A stretch of DNA of 64,000 bases from NCBI RefSeq assembly GCF_014323565.1, contig NZ_CP058669.1, forward strand, positions 2,569,501 through 2,633,500, in the 5' to 3' direction. The position numbers were made by a program, and so were the translations under genes. Within the stretch, counting starts at the first letter, position 1. The number at the start of each line of letters is the position of its first letter. This DNA is from Hyphobacterium sp. CCMP332 (GTDB lineage Bacteria > Pseudomonadota > Alphaproteobacteria > Caulobacterales > Maricaulaceae). Below the pieces are notes generated by a model that saw nothing but the letters and a program-made list of their open reading frames with translations, was not told where the DNA came from and searched no databases. Positions 37,008-46,187 of this stretch are shown here, piece after piece.

Positions 37008-39260
37008 TTATTCCTCGTCCTCGTCATGGCCCGGAATGATGAAGTGCCGGTCGCTGAACGCGAAGGCGGCGGTTGGCATTGCGCCGCTCGCCGGCGTGAG
37101 GGCCAGCTGGAAGCGCTCGCCGCTGCACTCACCCGGGGCGGGCGGCATGGCCGTATTCATCACCATGAGGCCGAGATGCTCCCATCCGGCGGGATCGACG
37201 GTCCCGGACTGTCCCAGCGGGATGACGTGAATATTCCCGCCGCGCTGACCAAGTGCGAACAGGTTGATGTCGGCTCCCCGGCTAACGTTAATGGTTGTGG
37301 CTTGTGGCAAATCGAGCGCGAAAAAATTGACGCCCAATTGTTCCAGAAGCCCCTTGCTTCCGGCCGGGCCGGTGGCGCTGATCGTACCGGAGACTTCGAC
37401 CGTGCGATTGAAAACCGGTGCCAGATCATAATCCAGCGCATAATTCTGGGCACGCCAGCGGATAACGGCTTCGTTCAGGCTTGAGCCTTCTTCCCGCAGG
37501 GCGGCGTCCATTGTCTCCAGACCATCCAGATGCACCGTATTTTCCCAGAAGCGGACGATCATCTCATTGCCATGGACATCGGCGATCGACTGCAAAAGGG
37601 TCCACTGTCCGTAATCCAGGCCTTCATCCGATGTGCTCCAGCACCGGCCCGGACGCGAAAAATCGGACGCGACATAATCGGTGGCATCCTGATCGACATC
37701 AACGGTCACGGTCTCGATCCACGAAGCGGTGGATTCATAAAGCCAGTCGAGCCCTTCGGTTGAGTCATACGCGTACTGGACGATGTGGTTCAGCTCGTGC
37801 GTGGCGGTTGCCCGGATCAGGCTGGACGGTCCGGCATCGCCCAGACCGGCAAAATCATTATCAATGACAAACACGGCGCGGGACGCGGTTTCCTCGCGGG
37901 CGTCGGCTGTCCATGGGTTGTCAAAAACCGTCTCGACCGGGCGGGCAAAGCCGAGCACGCCGCCCGCCTCGGTGATGAAGGCGCGGAAAACACCCTCATC
38001 ATCGCGAATGGGTTCGGCGAAACCGATGGCGATCTGGGCATCAAGACTTTCCTGCAAGGCCGCACCGACTTCATTCGCATAGGCTTCGGACGAGGCATCT
38101 TCGCCTTCCAGCGTATAGAAGACGATGAAATCGTCCGTCCGGATTGAAAGGACTTCGCCGCTGAGCGAGATATTCTCGCGCAAGGCCCGCAATTCATCGA
38201 CAATGACCGCATTCACAAGCGACAGCACAAGGCTGTATTCGCCAGACGAATTGCCGCCACGATAGCGTTCCATGCTGACAGTGTACTGCCCGCCTTCTTC
38301 GACGGTCAGCGCGATCGCCGAATTGAGCGATCCGTCGCCGCGGTCATCATTGAGCGCGACCGGTTGCCCGTCCGGGCCCAGCAGCCGCAGCACCGGATCA
38401 AGATCTCCCGACAACGCATCGGCCAGAACCAGCAGCGTCTGCCCGGCGTCCAGCGAGACCGGGTATTCCTGCGATGGCTGGTTGTCGTCGATTACGCCAG
38501 TATGGCGGGCGAGTTCCGTGCCCTCTATGGCCGTAAAATCATACGGCAGCTCGGCTTCGGGATCGATGGCCGCCGAGATCATGACATCGCCGACATCTGC
38601 TCCGGAATAGGAGCCAAGCACCAGCTGATAGCGGCCGGTCTGATTGACTTGCAGAAGAATGCGGGAATTCAGCGTGCCACCTTCGCGGCTGTCATCATTT
38701 TGCGCAGCGATACTGCCCGTCGGCGAACGCAGCTCCAGCGTCGTATCGACATTGGGGCTGATTGCGTAGGTGTCGGCAACGAGAATATCGCCTTCGGTCA
38801 GGTTCAGGTTGACCGAATGAGTGGGGCTGCCGCTGTTCAGTGTGACAACTTCCTGGGTAAGAATTTGTGCCGCATCCGACAGGCCGAAATCCACACCATC
38901 CGTGACGTGCAGCTCAAATGCACCAAAGCTGCCGCCATACCCGGTCACCGATGCCGTATAGACGCCCGGTGACGGGGGCTGGAAAATGATCTGCGATTGC
39001 AGCCCGCCGCCAGCGTAGTCGTCGTTTTCCGCCAGAATCTGGCCATTGGCCCCGCTGACGCGCAGGACGGTATCGAAATTGGTATCGGAGACAGTCGTCA
39101 GCGTGACCAGGCCGCCATCGGAAAGGTCGATCTGGAAGTCAACGCTCGGCTGGGTCTGGCTGACCTCGCCCGGCCGGACGTCGTCCTGTGCGTCTTGCGC
39201 AAATGCCGACGCCGTTGCGCAGGCCAGAATAAGTGAAAGAGCCCCGTAACGCATGAACAT
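37008..39260 (-). CDS. secreted PPC-repeat protein with HExxH metalloprotease-like domain
   Basis: A 750-residue protein with a signal peptide (LSLILACATASAFA). The N-terminal half has three PPC-type beta-sandwich repeats, each marked by an NDD turn (LAENDDYAGGGLQSQIIFQ, IAAQNDDSREGGTLNSRILLQ, VALNDDRGDGSLNSAIALT). A catalytic-looking domain follows with HELNH at residues 488-492 and a downstream Glu in WLYESTASWIE, the arrangement of gluzincin metallopeptidases. The C-terminus adds another beta domain and an acidic end. It probably acts outside the cytoplasmic membrane; the substrate is unknown. It stands alone, with its own terminator. Confidence 0.7.
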   Translation of the reverse strand: MFMRYGALSLILACATASAFAQDAQDDVRPGEVSQTQPSVDFQIDLSDGGLVTLTTVSDTNFDTVLRVSGANGQILAENDDYAGGGLQSQIIFQPPSPGVYTASVTGYGGSFGAFELHVTDGVDFGLSDAAQILTQEVVTLNSGSPTHSVNLNLTEGDILVADTYAISPNVDTTLELRSPTGSIAAQNDDSREGGTLNSRILLQVNQTGRYQLVLGSYSGADVGDVMISAAIDPEAELPYDFTAIEGTELARHTGVIDDNQPSQEYPVSLDAGQTLLVLADALSGDLDPVLRLLGPDGQPVALNDDRGDGSLNSAIALTVEEGGQYTVSMERYRGGNSSGEYSLVLSLVNAVIVDELRALRENISLSGEVLSIRTDDFIVFYTLEGEDASSEAYANEVGAALQESLDAQIAIGFAEPIRDDEGVFRAFITEAGGVLGFARPVETVFDNPWTADAREETASRAVFVIDNDFAGLGDAGPSSLIRATATHELNHIVQYAYDSTEGLDWLYESTASWIETVTVDVDQDATDYVASDFSRPGRCWSTSDEGLDYGQWTLLQSIADVHGNEMIVRFWENTVHLDGLETMDAALREEGSSLNEAVIRWRAQNYALDYDLAPVFNRTVEVSGTISATGPAGSKGLLEQLGVNFFALDLPQATTINVSRGADINLFALGQRGGNIHVIPLGQSGTVDPAGWEHLGLMVMNTAMPPAPGECSGERFQLALTPASGAMPTAAFAFSDRHFIIPGHDEDEE

Positions 39261-39397
39261 CCCCTATCGCTGTCTAGTCTGGTGCTTTTGATGGCAGAGG
39301 GCATAGCCATGCCGTTAGGCGACTGCAAGACGCAAATGTTCCGCAGTGGCCCAAATCCGGCTCCAGCCCACAGCGTTTGCCGGCGTCTGCCGAGCCG

Positions 39398-41650
39398 CTA
39401 CGAGCGACCGGGTTTTGGGCCTTTGCGTTTCACCCGTTTGAAGGATTGTTGCCCGTCATCATAGCTGGCGCGATGTAGTTTGGGCTTGCCCTTGGATTTG
39501 AATTTTGACGGGCTGCCACCTGGCTTGGGCGCGGCATTTCCCGCAGCCGGACGCGCGTCCGGGCTGTCAGCTTTTCTGAAGTGACTTTTTCCGGCGAAAG
39601 GTGGTTTCGGCTTGTCCGGATTCGCGCGGAATTTTGGCTTGGCGCCATAGGCCTTGCGGGGCCGTTGCTCTGCCGGACCGGCCTCGGCCTGTTCGTCGCG
39701 GCGGCGCGGCGGGCCATCATCGGGGTTATAGCGCGGCGCGGTCGGTGAAGCGGGCCTGGCCCGTTTCTCTTCAGCCCCCGGCTTGCGGAAAGGCTTGTCA
39801 TCGCGTGCTTTTGCCGGGCGCGCGCCTTGCGGACGTTCCGCCCGCTCCGGGCGTTCCGTACGTTCCGGCCGAACTGCGCGAGCGGGACGCGCCACGGGTT
39901 CAGGCCGTTCCGCCGGACGGGCGGGGCGCTCGACATCATCTGCCCGCTTTGCCGGGCGAGCCGGGCGGTCCATTGCCTCGGGTCGCGCCTCGGTCCGGGG
40001 CTCGAATTTCCGCTTCGGGCGTTCTTCGCGGACCCGGTTTTGCGGCTTGTTGGTCGGCGCATTGGCGGGATGAATGTAGATCGAGCCTTCTGCCCCGCCG
40101 GAGGCTTTGACATGCGCGGCGAAACGCTCGGCATGATCGGCGGCAATTTCAAACAGGGTTTCAGTATCGCCAATCTCGATGGCGCCGACCTCGTTGCGGG
40201 TGACATCGCCCATGCGGCAAATCATCGGCAGGAGCCAGCGCGGTTCGGCGCGCTGATTGCGTCCGGCCGTCAGTTTGAACCAGGCACCGCCCACAAAGGG
40301 CTCGCGGCGGGCGGTCTTGGTGCGTTCGCCGGCGGCAGGCATCACCATCAGGTCTTCGGCCGACGGCGTCGAGGATTGCATCCGGTGGAGGAAAGCGGCC
40401 GCGATTTTCTCGGGGCTGTGCAGGGCCAGCAATTCGCGTGCCTCGCTCAGCGCCTCTTCATCATAATCCTGATGCAGGCTCGGATCGTTCAGCAACCGCT
40501 CGCGATCCTTTGCCTTGATATCGTTCAGGCTGGGCGCTTCGCCCCATTCCGCTTCGATATGGGCGCCGCGCAGAAGGCGGTTCATGCGGCCGCGCTGGTT
40601 TTGCGGAACAATCATGACGCAGACACCTTGCTGGCCCGCCCGCCCTGTCCGGCCGGAGCGGTGTTTCAATACATCGCTATTGGTTGGCAAATCGGAATGG
40701 ACCACCAGCTCCAGCCCCGGCAGGTCCAGACCACGCGCCGCGACATCCGTTGCAATGCAGACCCGGGCGCGGCCATCGCGCAGGGCTTGCAGGGCATGGG
40801 TGCGCTCTTTCTGGGACAGCTCACCGGACAGCGCAACGGCGGCAAAACCGCGATTGCCAAGTCGGGCAGACAGGCGGTTCACACCTTCGCGGGTGGCGCA
40901 GAAAACGATGGCGCGTTCGGCTTCATAAAAGCGCAGCACATTGATCAGGGCATTCTCGCGATCCGCCGGAGCCACGCTCAGCGCGCGGTATTCGATATCG
41001 GCGTGCTGCTGGCGCTCGCTGACCGTCGACAGCCGGACGGCATTGGTCTGATAGCGCCGCGCAATATCGGCGATGGATTTCGGCACGGTCGCGGAAAAGA
41101 GCAGAGTGCGACGGTCGTCCGGCGCGCCTTCGAGGATGAATTCCAGATCTTCGCGGAAGCCGAAATCGAGCATCTCATCGGCTTCGTCGAGCACCACGGC
41201 GCGCAAGGACGACATGTCCAGGGATTTGCGTTCGATGTGATCGCGCAAGCGGCCGGGTGTGCCAACGACAATGTGGCAACCGCGTTCCAGCGCCTTGCGT
41301 TCCGAGCGGGCATCCATCCCGCCCACGCAGGACACGATGCGCGCACCGGCTTCGCCATAGAGCCAGAGCAATTCACGCTGAACCTGAAGTGCCAGTTCGC
41401 GCGTCGGCGCGACCACGAGGGCCAGTGGGGCGGCGGCATGGTCAAACCGGTCGTCGTCGCCAAGCAGGGTCGGCGCAATGGCAAGGCCGAACGCCACGGT
41501 TTTTCCGGAGCCGGTCTGGGCGGAAACAAGAAGGTCGGCGCCAGCGGCCTCGTCGGTGAGGACGGCCTCCTGGACTTCGGTCATTTTGGTATAGCCCTTG
41601 CCTTCAAGAGCGCGCGCCAATGCCGGCGCGATACGGGAATTCATGGTCAT
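39398..41650 (-). CDS. DEAD-box RNA helicase with DbpA-like domain and basic tail
   Basis: About 750 residues. The helicase core has Q-motif context (YTKMTEVQEAVL), Walker A SAQTGSGKT, PTRELALQV, DEAD (VVLDEADEMLDFGF), SAT and the C-terminal HRSGRTGRAGQQG. A DbpA/CsdA-like RNA-binding fold follows (residues ~470-560, RNQRAEPRWLLPMICRMGDVTRNEVGAIEIGD). The last ~190 residues are a disordered Arg/Pro/Glu-rich tail rich in RPERTERPERAERP-like repeats. It resembles DeaD/CsdA, which acts in ribosome assembly and mRNA unfolding. The start is placed at 41650; the longer frame to 41824 has no homology. Confidence 0.9.
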   Translation of the reverse strand: MTMNSRIAPALARALEGKGYTKMTEVQEAVLTDEAAGADLLVSAQTGSGKTVAFGLAIAPTLLGDDDRFDHAAAPLALVVAPTRELALQVQRELLWLYGEAGARIVSCVGGMDARSERKALERGCHIVVGTPGRLRDHIERKSLDMSSLRAVVLDEADEMLDFGFREDLEFILEGAPDDRRTLLFSATVPKSIADIARRYQTNAVRLSTVSERQQHADIEYRALSVAPADRENALINVLRFYEAERAIVFCATREGVNRLSARLGNRGFAAVALSGELSQKERTHALQALRDGRARVCIATDVAARGLDLPGLELVVHSDLPTNSDVLKHRSGRTGRAGQQGVCVMIVPQNQRGRMNRLLRGAHIEAEWGEAPSLNDIKAKDRERLLNDPSLHQDYDEEALSEARELLALHSPEKIAAAFLHRMQSSTPSAEDLMVMPAAGERTKTARREPFVGGAWFKLTAGRNQRAEPRWLLPMICRMGDVTRNEVGAIEIGDTETLFEIAADHAERFAAHVKASGGAEGSIYIHPANAPTNKPQNRVREERPKRKFEPRTEARPEAMDRPARPAKRADDVERPARPAERPEPVARPARAVRPERTERPERAERPQGARPAKARDDKPFRKPGAEEKRARPASPTAPRYNPDDGPPRRRDEQAEAGPAEQRPRKAYGAKPKFRANPDKPKPPFAGKSHFRKADSPDARPAAGNAAPKPGGSPSKFKSKGKPKLHRASYDDGQQSFKRVKRKGPKPGRS

Positions 41651-41904
41651 GACGGGTATTTTTCCAAATGGGCGCAAGGCTTTGATCCGCTCTGGATCAA
41701 GGCTCCGGTGTGTTATCAAAGTGCGCTTATCAAGCGTCACCCCATACCGAAGCTTTTCCGCGCCGGGCGCGTCTAGCATACTCCTATCCGAAACGCGATA
41801 GGGTGTCGTCGCCTGGACAGACACATTGCCCGTGCGGGCGCGGCAGGCTTGCCAAACCGATTGATGGGCTTAGCTTCGGCCTGAAATGACCGGGAGAGAC
41901 GCTG

Positions 41905-42987
41905 ATGAAAAACTGGGCAATGGAAATCGAGAAGGCGGCGATACCGGTCGCGGGTCTGGTGGACGTACCCCCGCGGGAGCTGACCGATGGTGAGGCGCGG
42001 CTCGGCATCGACGTTTTTGCCCTGACCGCGAACAATATTACCTATGCGGCATTCGGTGACGCCATGCGGTATTGGGACTTTTTTCCGGCGGCGGGCGAGG
42101 GGAAGGGCCGTTTGCCGGTCTGGGGATTTGCCGAAGTGTCCGAAAGCCGGTGTCCAGACCTGCCGGTCGGGGAGCGCATCTATGGATATTTCCCGGCAGC
42201 TTCGGAATTGATTGTTTCGCCGGCAAAGGTCTCACGCGCCGGTTTTGTCGATGCCAGCGATCACCGGGCGCATCTGCCGCCCGCCTATAATCGCTATGTC
42301 CGGTGCAGCGGCGATGCCAGCTATGACCGGGAAATGGAAGCGGAACAGATGGTGCTCCAGCCGCTTTATCTGACAGGTTGGCTGCTGGCCCGCTATCTGC
42401 GGGAGGAAAAGGCCGTCGGGGCCAGCCGCGTTTATCTGACCAGCGCGTCCAGCAAAACGGCGATCGGCATGGCGAGTTGCCTGCGCGATTCTCCCGTTGC
42501 CGGCGTGAAGATTTGCGCGCTGACCTCCGCCGGTTCACGCGATTTTGTCGACGGTTTGAACCTGTATGATGAAGTGCATCTCTATTCCGATATTGATCGT
42601 ATGCCGGCGTCACGGCCATCCGTGATGGTGGATTTCGCCGGAGACGCATCGGTGAACCGCGATTTTCACACGCGCTTCGCCGACCAGCTGAAGGCGAATA
42701 TCCGCGTGGGCGGGGCCCATTGGGAGCAAAGTGCCCCGGCAAGGAATCTACCCGGGCCAAAGCCGGATTTCTTTTTCGCGCCAGACCATCTCGAAAAAGC
42801 GCGAGAGGCGTTGGGGTCTGGCGGCTTTATGGCCGCCTATGGCGAAGACTGGATGGCCTTCGCCCGATCGGCCCGGGCCTGGCTTCAGTTTCGCGAATTC
42901 AGCGGCGCGAACGCTTGTCTGGAAATCTATAACGGCCTGATCTCTGGCGACGCCATGGCGCGCGATGGTCTCACGATCCGGGTATGA
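41905..42987 (+). CDS. DUF2855 family protein
   Basis: A 360-residue protein. It has an N-terminal alcohol-dehydrogenase-like barrel (LTANNITYAAFGDAMRYWDFFPA is the family hallmark) and a Rossmann-like half (VYLTSASSKTAIGMASCL) but lacks the glycine pattern and zinc ligands of classical MDR enzymes. DUF2855 members are uncharacterised MDR-like proteins. It is divergent from the DEAD-box helicase and ends at a bidirectional terminator. Confidence 0.8.
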   Translation: MKNWAMEIEKAAIPVAGLVDVPPRELTDGEARLGIDVFALTANNITYAAFGDAMRYWDFFPAAGEGKGRLPVWGFAEVSESRCPDLPVGERIYGYFPAASELIVSPAKVSRAGFVDASDHRAHLPPAYNRYVRCSGDASYDREMEAEQMVLQPLYLTGWLLARYLREEKAVGASRVYLTSASSKTAIGMASCLRDSPVAGVKICALTSAGSRDFVDGLNLYDEVHLYSDIDRMPASRPSVMVDFAGDASVNRDFHTRFADQLKANIRVGGAHWEQSAPARNLPGPKPDFFFAPDHLEKAREALGSGGFMAAYGEDWMAFARSARAWLQFREFSGANACLEIYNGLISGDAMARDGLTIRV

Positions 42988-42990
42988 AAA

Positions 42991-43013
42991 AGCCGCCGGG
43001 ATAACCGGCGGCT
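42991..43013. terminator. bidirectional terminator between convergent genes
   Basis: AGCCGCCGG / CCGGCGGCT with a 5-nt loop, with A residues before and TTTC after. It serves the DUF2855 gene on plus and the small lipoprotein gene on minus. A 12-bp tandem repeat (AAACATTTATGC twice, 43017-43040) follows. Confidence 0.75.
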
Positions 43014-43048
43014 TTCAAACATTTATGCAAACATTTATGCGGGCTGAT

Positions 43049-43345
43049 CTAGCCGCCGAAACCACGGTCCGGTCCGGCACCGGCCGCATTGCCGCGATCC
43101 AGAGCATCATGGCCTTCCTGGGCGTCACGTTCCATTTGTTCCCATTCCTCGTCGGTCCGGCAAACGCGGTTTCCGAGGCGGGATCCCGTCTGGCGAATGG
43201 TGCGGCACCGCAGTCCGCCCTCTTCGGCGGTCCGGGTTTCCTCCGCCCGTTGTTCTTGCACGACGGCCTGTTCTTCAGCCGTCATCGTGGTGCAGGCGGC
43301 AAGTGTAAGCGGCAGAACCGCGAGAAGCGAAATGGTACGAAACAT
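43049..43345 (-). CDS. small lipoprotein
   Basis: A 98-residue protein with a lipoprotein signal (MFRTISLLAVLPLTLAAC; the lipobox is LAAC, lipidated Cys at 18). The mature part is Glu/Arg-rich and includes two further cysteines in LRCRTIRQTGSRLGNRVCR. The R-x-T-G-S-R-L-x-x-R-x-C pattern recurs in small alphaproteobacterial lipoproteins of unknown function. It lacks Asp at +2, so it would be sorted to the outer membrane by the enterobacterial rule. Confidence 0.7.
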   Translation of the reverse strand: MFRTISLLAVLPLTLAACTTMTAEEQAVVQEQRAEETRTAEEGGLRCRTIRQTGSRLGNRVCRTDEEWEQMERDAQEGHDALDRGNAAGAGPDRGFGG

Positions 43346-43455
43346 GATGATCCCCGAAAAAACTTGTATTTGAACCTAACCCGGTGAGGTCCGGTGTCCA
43401 TTCCCCGGCGCATGAAACTTCCGTAATCATTTGCGAGAGCCTCGCAAAAGCAAAA

Positions 43456-43479
43456 GCGCCCGCCGGTGAGGGCGGGCGC
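43456..43479 (-). terminator. intrinsic terminator of the curlin-like gene
   Basis: GCGCCCGCC / GGCGGGCGC stem with a 6-nt loop, followed on the minus strand by TTTTGCTTTTG. It lies 24 bp beyond the stop at 43503. Confidence 0.8.
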
Positions 43480-43502
43480 AATGCTCGGAGTGGGTCGTCG
43501 GC

Positions 43503-44018
43503 TTAGTGATCGCCCTGGATGATCAGGGTGACATTACCGCTGCCGCGTTGACGCAGCGCGCCACTATTACCATTGCCGACCTGGATGATGGCACCGGCAT
43601 TATTGTTGCCGGCCTGATCCGTTACGGCCGAATTGTTCGAGCCCATCTGATAGATGCCGGACAGATTGTTATTCCCGGTTTGAACCGCAGTGGCCCCGTT
43701 ATTGTAGCCCTGCTGGCCAATGACGGCATCGTTGCGGCGGCCATACTGATCGACATAGGCGTCATTATAGCTGCCTTGCTGGGCGACGGTCGTGCCGTTA
43801 TGGCTGCCGTCCTGCATGATCAGGATGTGCTGGCGATAGCCGTCCTGGCGAAGCGAGGCGCTGTTGCGCGAGCCGTACTGACGGCCGGCCACTTCATTCT
43901 GAACGCCATACTGGTTCACGCGAACCTCGTTACGGCGCGATTGTGCATCAGCAGCGCCGGCCATGCTGACAACGGAAGCGGCGACAAATGCGCCTGCGAT
44001 CAAGGTGCGAAGTTTCAT
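43503..44018 (-). CDS. curlin-like amyloid subunit
   Basis: A 171-residue secreted protein with a signal peptide ending ADAQ. The mature part is made of curlin-type repeats of about 19-22 residues with regularly spaced Gln, Gly and Asn (VNQYGVQNEVAGRQYGSRN, AYVDQYGRRNDAVIGQQGYN, IYQMGSNNSAVTDQAGNNN). This X-Q-X-G-X-X-N-X-A pattern builds a beta-helical functional amyloid. It ends LIIQGDH. It is probably an extracellular fibre subunit or nucleator (CsgA/CsgB-like). Export by a CsgG pore would be expected, but no csgG is in the window. Confidence 0.8.
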   Translation of the reverse strand: MKLRTLIAGAFVAASVVSMAGAADAQSRRNEVRVNQYGVQNEVAGRQYGSRNSASLRQDGYRQHILIMQDGSHNGTTVAQQGSYNDAYVDQYGRRNDAVIGQQGYNNGATAVQTGNNNLSGIYQMGSNNSAVTDQAGNNNAGAIIQVGNGNSGALRQRGSGNVTLIIQGDH

Positions 44019-44154
44019 TTCAAGTCTCCTGTCAAACGGGCCGGTGCGGAATTGCTTGACCGGCTATGTCTCCTGTCTAGAGGAACCGGTATGAGGCGAT
44101 CCTGAGCGCCGTATTCATGATCAATTCAGCTACCGGGTTGATCCACAAAAGAAA

Positions 44155-44178
44155 ACGCCCGGCGCGGTGGCCGGGCGT
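44155..44178 (-). terminator. intrinsic terminator of the CsgH-like gene
   Basis: ACGCCCGGC / GCCGGGCGT stem with a 6-nt loop, followed on the minus strand by TTTTCTTTTG, 22 bp beyond the stop at 44201. The curlin-like gene and this gene thus have separate terminators. Confidence 0.8.
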
Positions 44179-44200
44179 GAGTGCCTCAGGAGAGAGAGGG

Positions 44201-44725
44201 CTAGTAGTTGAAGCGCGAAAAGTTCAGCCGCTGTGTATTGAGCGGCAGATAGGCCCGGCCGCGCTGCGGTGTCGCTGGCATGGCCTGCTGATTGATGCCA
44301 TCCTGACAGACTAGGCGGCCGGCATTGTCATAAACCCGCAATTCTGCGGCGACCGATACATCGACACCATAGGCGCCTTCATTCAGACGCTCATCCTGCG
44401 GGCGGACGCCATGAGGGGCTTCCGGTCCATAACGCGCAGGACCGCGATACATCGTCGTCAGATAATTCCGCGACAGGGTAGACATATAGCGGCTGGGGCG
44501 GACCTGGCCGGATTGCGACATGTCGAGATAACCCGTCGGCGTGATCTGATAGGCCGTCATTTCCCAATGGCCGGGACGGTCTGCAGCAGCGCTGGCGGTC
44601 AGAAATCCGCTGCCATCGCCAGAGTGACGCACATCAAGTGCGCAATTGGCGGCCGAGGCAGTTCCGGCCGTGATCGCGGCCAGTGCAGCGGCGGAGACCA
44701 GAAGTTTCGTTGTAATGCGTGACAT
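44201..44725 (-). CDS. CsgH-like curli accessory protein
   Basis: The protein has about 174 residues from ATG 44725, with a signal peptide (KLLVSAAALAAITAGTASA). The mature N-terminal part has a C-x-L-x-V start, alternating strands (GFLTASAAADRPGHWEMTAYQI) and LDMSQSGQV, comparable to the strand and INQGG region of alphaproteobacterial CsgH, which keeps curlin from aggregating in the periplasm. It extends about 80 residues beyond that domain with no recognised feature. The neighbouring curlin-like gene supports the call. Medium certainty. Confidence 0.6.
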   Translation of the reverse strand: MSRITTKLLVSAAALAAITAGTASAANCALDVRHSGDGSGFLTASAAADRPGHWEMTAYQITPTGYLDMSQSGQVRPSRYMSTLSRNYLTTMYRGPARYGPEAPHGVRPQDERLNEGAYGVDVSVAAELRVYDNAGRLVCQDGINQQAMPATPQRGRAYLPLNTQRLNFSRFNY

Positions 44726-44920
44726 GACAGGCTCCTTTCGTGTTGGCGTGATCAAGTCGATGGCCAACATGCCTATTCCTGCCTGACCGGGATGTGAGGC
44801 TTGCGTTCACTTTCAATTCAGACGGCCACAACCACGGTCAGTGACAGTCGCCCGGCTGGAAATGAACAGCGTTTACTTTACTGTTCCTGGTGTCGCAAAG
44901 GCCGTCAGGGGGAGTGAAAA

Positions 44921-46177
44921 TTGGGCAAGATCGATCCGTTATATCAGGCAAAGTCATGGGGGGACCGGGCCGCCAATCTCGATATTCTGGCGGATCTGCG
45001 CGCCAATGATCCATATTACTTCAATCGGAAAGAGGGCTATGTCGATCTCTGGCACATCACCCGCCATGCCGATATTTTCGAGGTGGAGAAGCATTCCGAC
45101 AGCTTCATTGTCGCGCCGCGCATGGTGCTGATGCCGACCGAGCGGGAGGAAAAGCTCAGGGAATTCACCGGCGGCACGGTGCACATCATCAAGAGCCTCG
45201 TTTCCATCGACAAGCCGGAACACCCGCCCTTGCGCATGCTTACGCAAGGCTGGTTCATGCCGAAGAATCTCGCCCGCCTGCAGGGCGCGATGGATGCCTC
45301 GGCGGAAACCGCGCTGGAACGTCTGGCCGCTGCGGGGGGCGTCTGCGATTTTGCTCAGGATATTGCACTCGAATACCCCTTGCGGGTCATCATGGCGGCG
45401 ATGGGTATCCCGTCAGAAGATTATCCGAAAATGCTGAAACTGACGCAGGAATTGTTTTCGCCTGAAGACCCTGACGTCTCGGCTGACGGAAAAACACAGG
45501 AGGAGGTGACGGCCGGAATCATCAACACCTTCCTGGAGTTTCACGCCTATTTCACGGCGCTCACCGCGGACCGCAAGGCCAGCCCCCGCGACGATCTGGC
45601 CAGCGTCATTGCCAATGCGGAAATCGATGGCGAACCCATCGGCGAGGCTGAACAGCTGGGCTATTACATCATCACCGCCACAGCCGGGCATGATACGACG
45701 AGCTTCTCGCTTTCCGAAGCCATCTGGCATCTGGCGCAGAACCCGGACGTGCTGGCCGAGCTGAAGGCCAATCCGGATGAGATGTCGAAAAAGATTGTGG
45801 AGGAGTCCATTCGTCTCGCTTCGCCGGTGCGTCACTTCCTGCGAACGGCAACCGAAGACATCAGGATCGGCGACAAGCAATTCTATAAAGGCGATACGCT
45901 GATGCTGTGGTTCCCGTCCGGCAGCCGTGATGAAGCCGTTTTTGATGATCCGGACACGTTTAATCCGCATCGGGACATGTCGACCCGCCACGCTTCATTC
46001 GGGCATGGCGCGCATATCTGTCTCGGCATGCATCTGGCCCGGCAGGAAAATGCCGCCTTCCTCAAACAGCTGGCAGGCCGCGTAAAATCCATAGAGCTGA
46101 CCGGCGAGCCGGAATTCAATCATTCGCACTTTGTCGGCGGCATCAAGCATCTGCCGGTGAAGATGGAGCTGGAATAG
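44921..46177 (+). CDS. cytochrome P450
   Basis: A 418-residue soluble P450. The I-helix oxygen-activation motif is AGHDTTSFS, the ExxR motif is EESIR, and the heme-binding loop is FGHGAHICLG with Cys367 as thiolate ligand. The conserved HxxxR motif before the middle (HPPLRMLTQGWF) is also present. Translation starts at TTG 44921 with a purine-rich AGGGGGA upstream; no better ATG exists. No ferredoxin partner is adjacent. The substrate is unknown (alkane, terpene, fatty acid or sterol are all possible for bacterial P450s of this length). Confidence 0.92.
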   Translation: MGKIDPLYQAKSWGDRAANLDILADLRANDPYYFNRKEGYVDLWHITRHADIFEVEKHSDSFIVAPRMVLMPTEREEKLREFTGGTVHIIKSLVSIDKPEHPPLRMLTQGWFMPKNLARLQGAMDASAETALERLAAAGGVCDFAQDIALEYPLRVIMAAMGIPSEDYPKMLKLTQELFSPEDPDVSADGKTQEEVTAGIINTFLEFHAYFTALTADRKASPRDDLASVIANAEIDGEPIGEAEQLGYYIITATAGHDTTSFSLSEAIWHLAQNPDVLAELKANPDEMSKKIVEESIRLASPVRHFLRTATEDIRIGDKQFYKGDTLMLWFPSGSRDEAVFDDPDTFNPHRDMSTRHASFGHGAHICLGMHLARQENAAFLKQLAGRVKSIELTGEPEFNHSHFVGGIKHLPVKMELE

Positions 46178-46187
46178 CGCCGGAGCA

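Noticed and set aside
39783-40073. Arg-rich repetitive frame on the plus strand (GRSARSGRSVRSGRTA type)
   Set aside because: Antisense to the repetitive basic tail of the DEAD-box helicase; the repeats explain the open frame.
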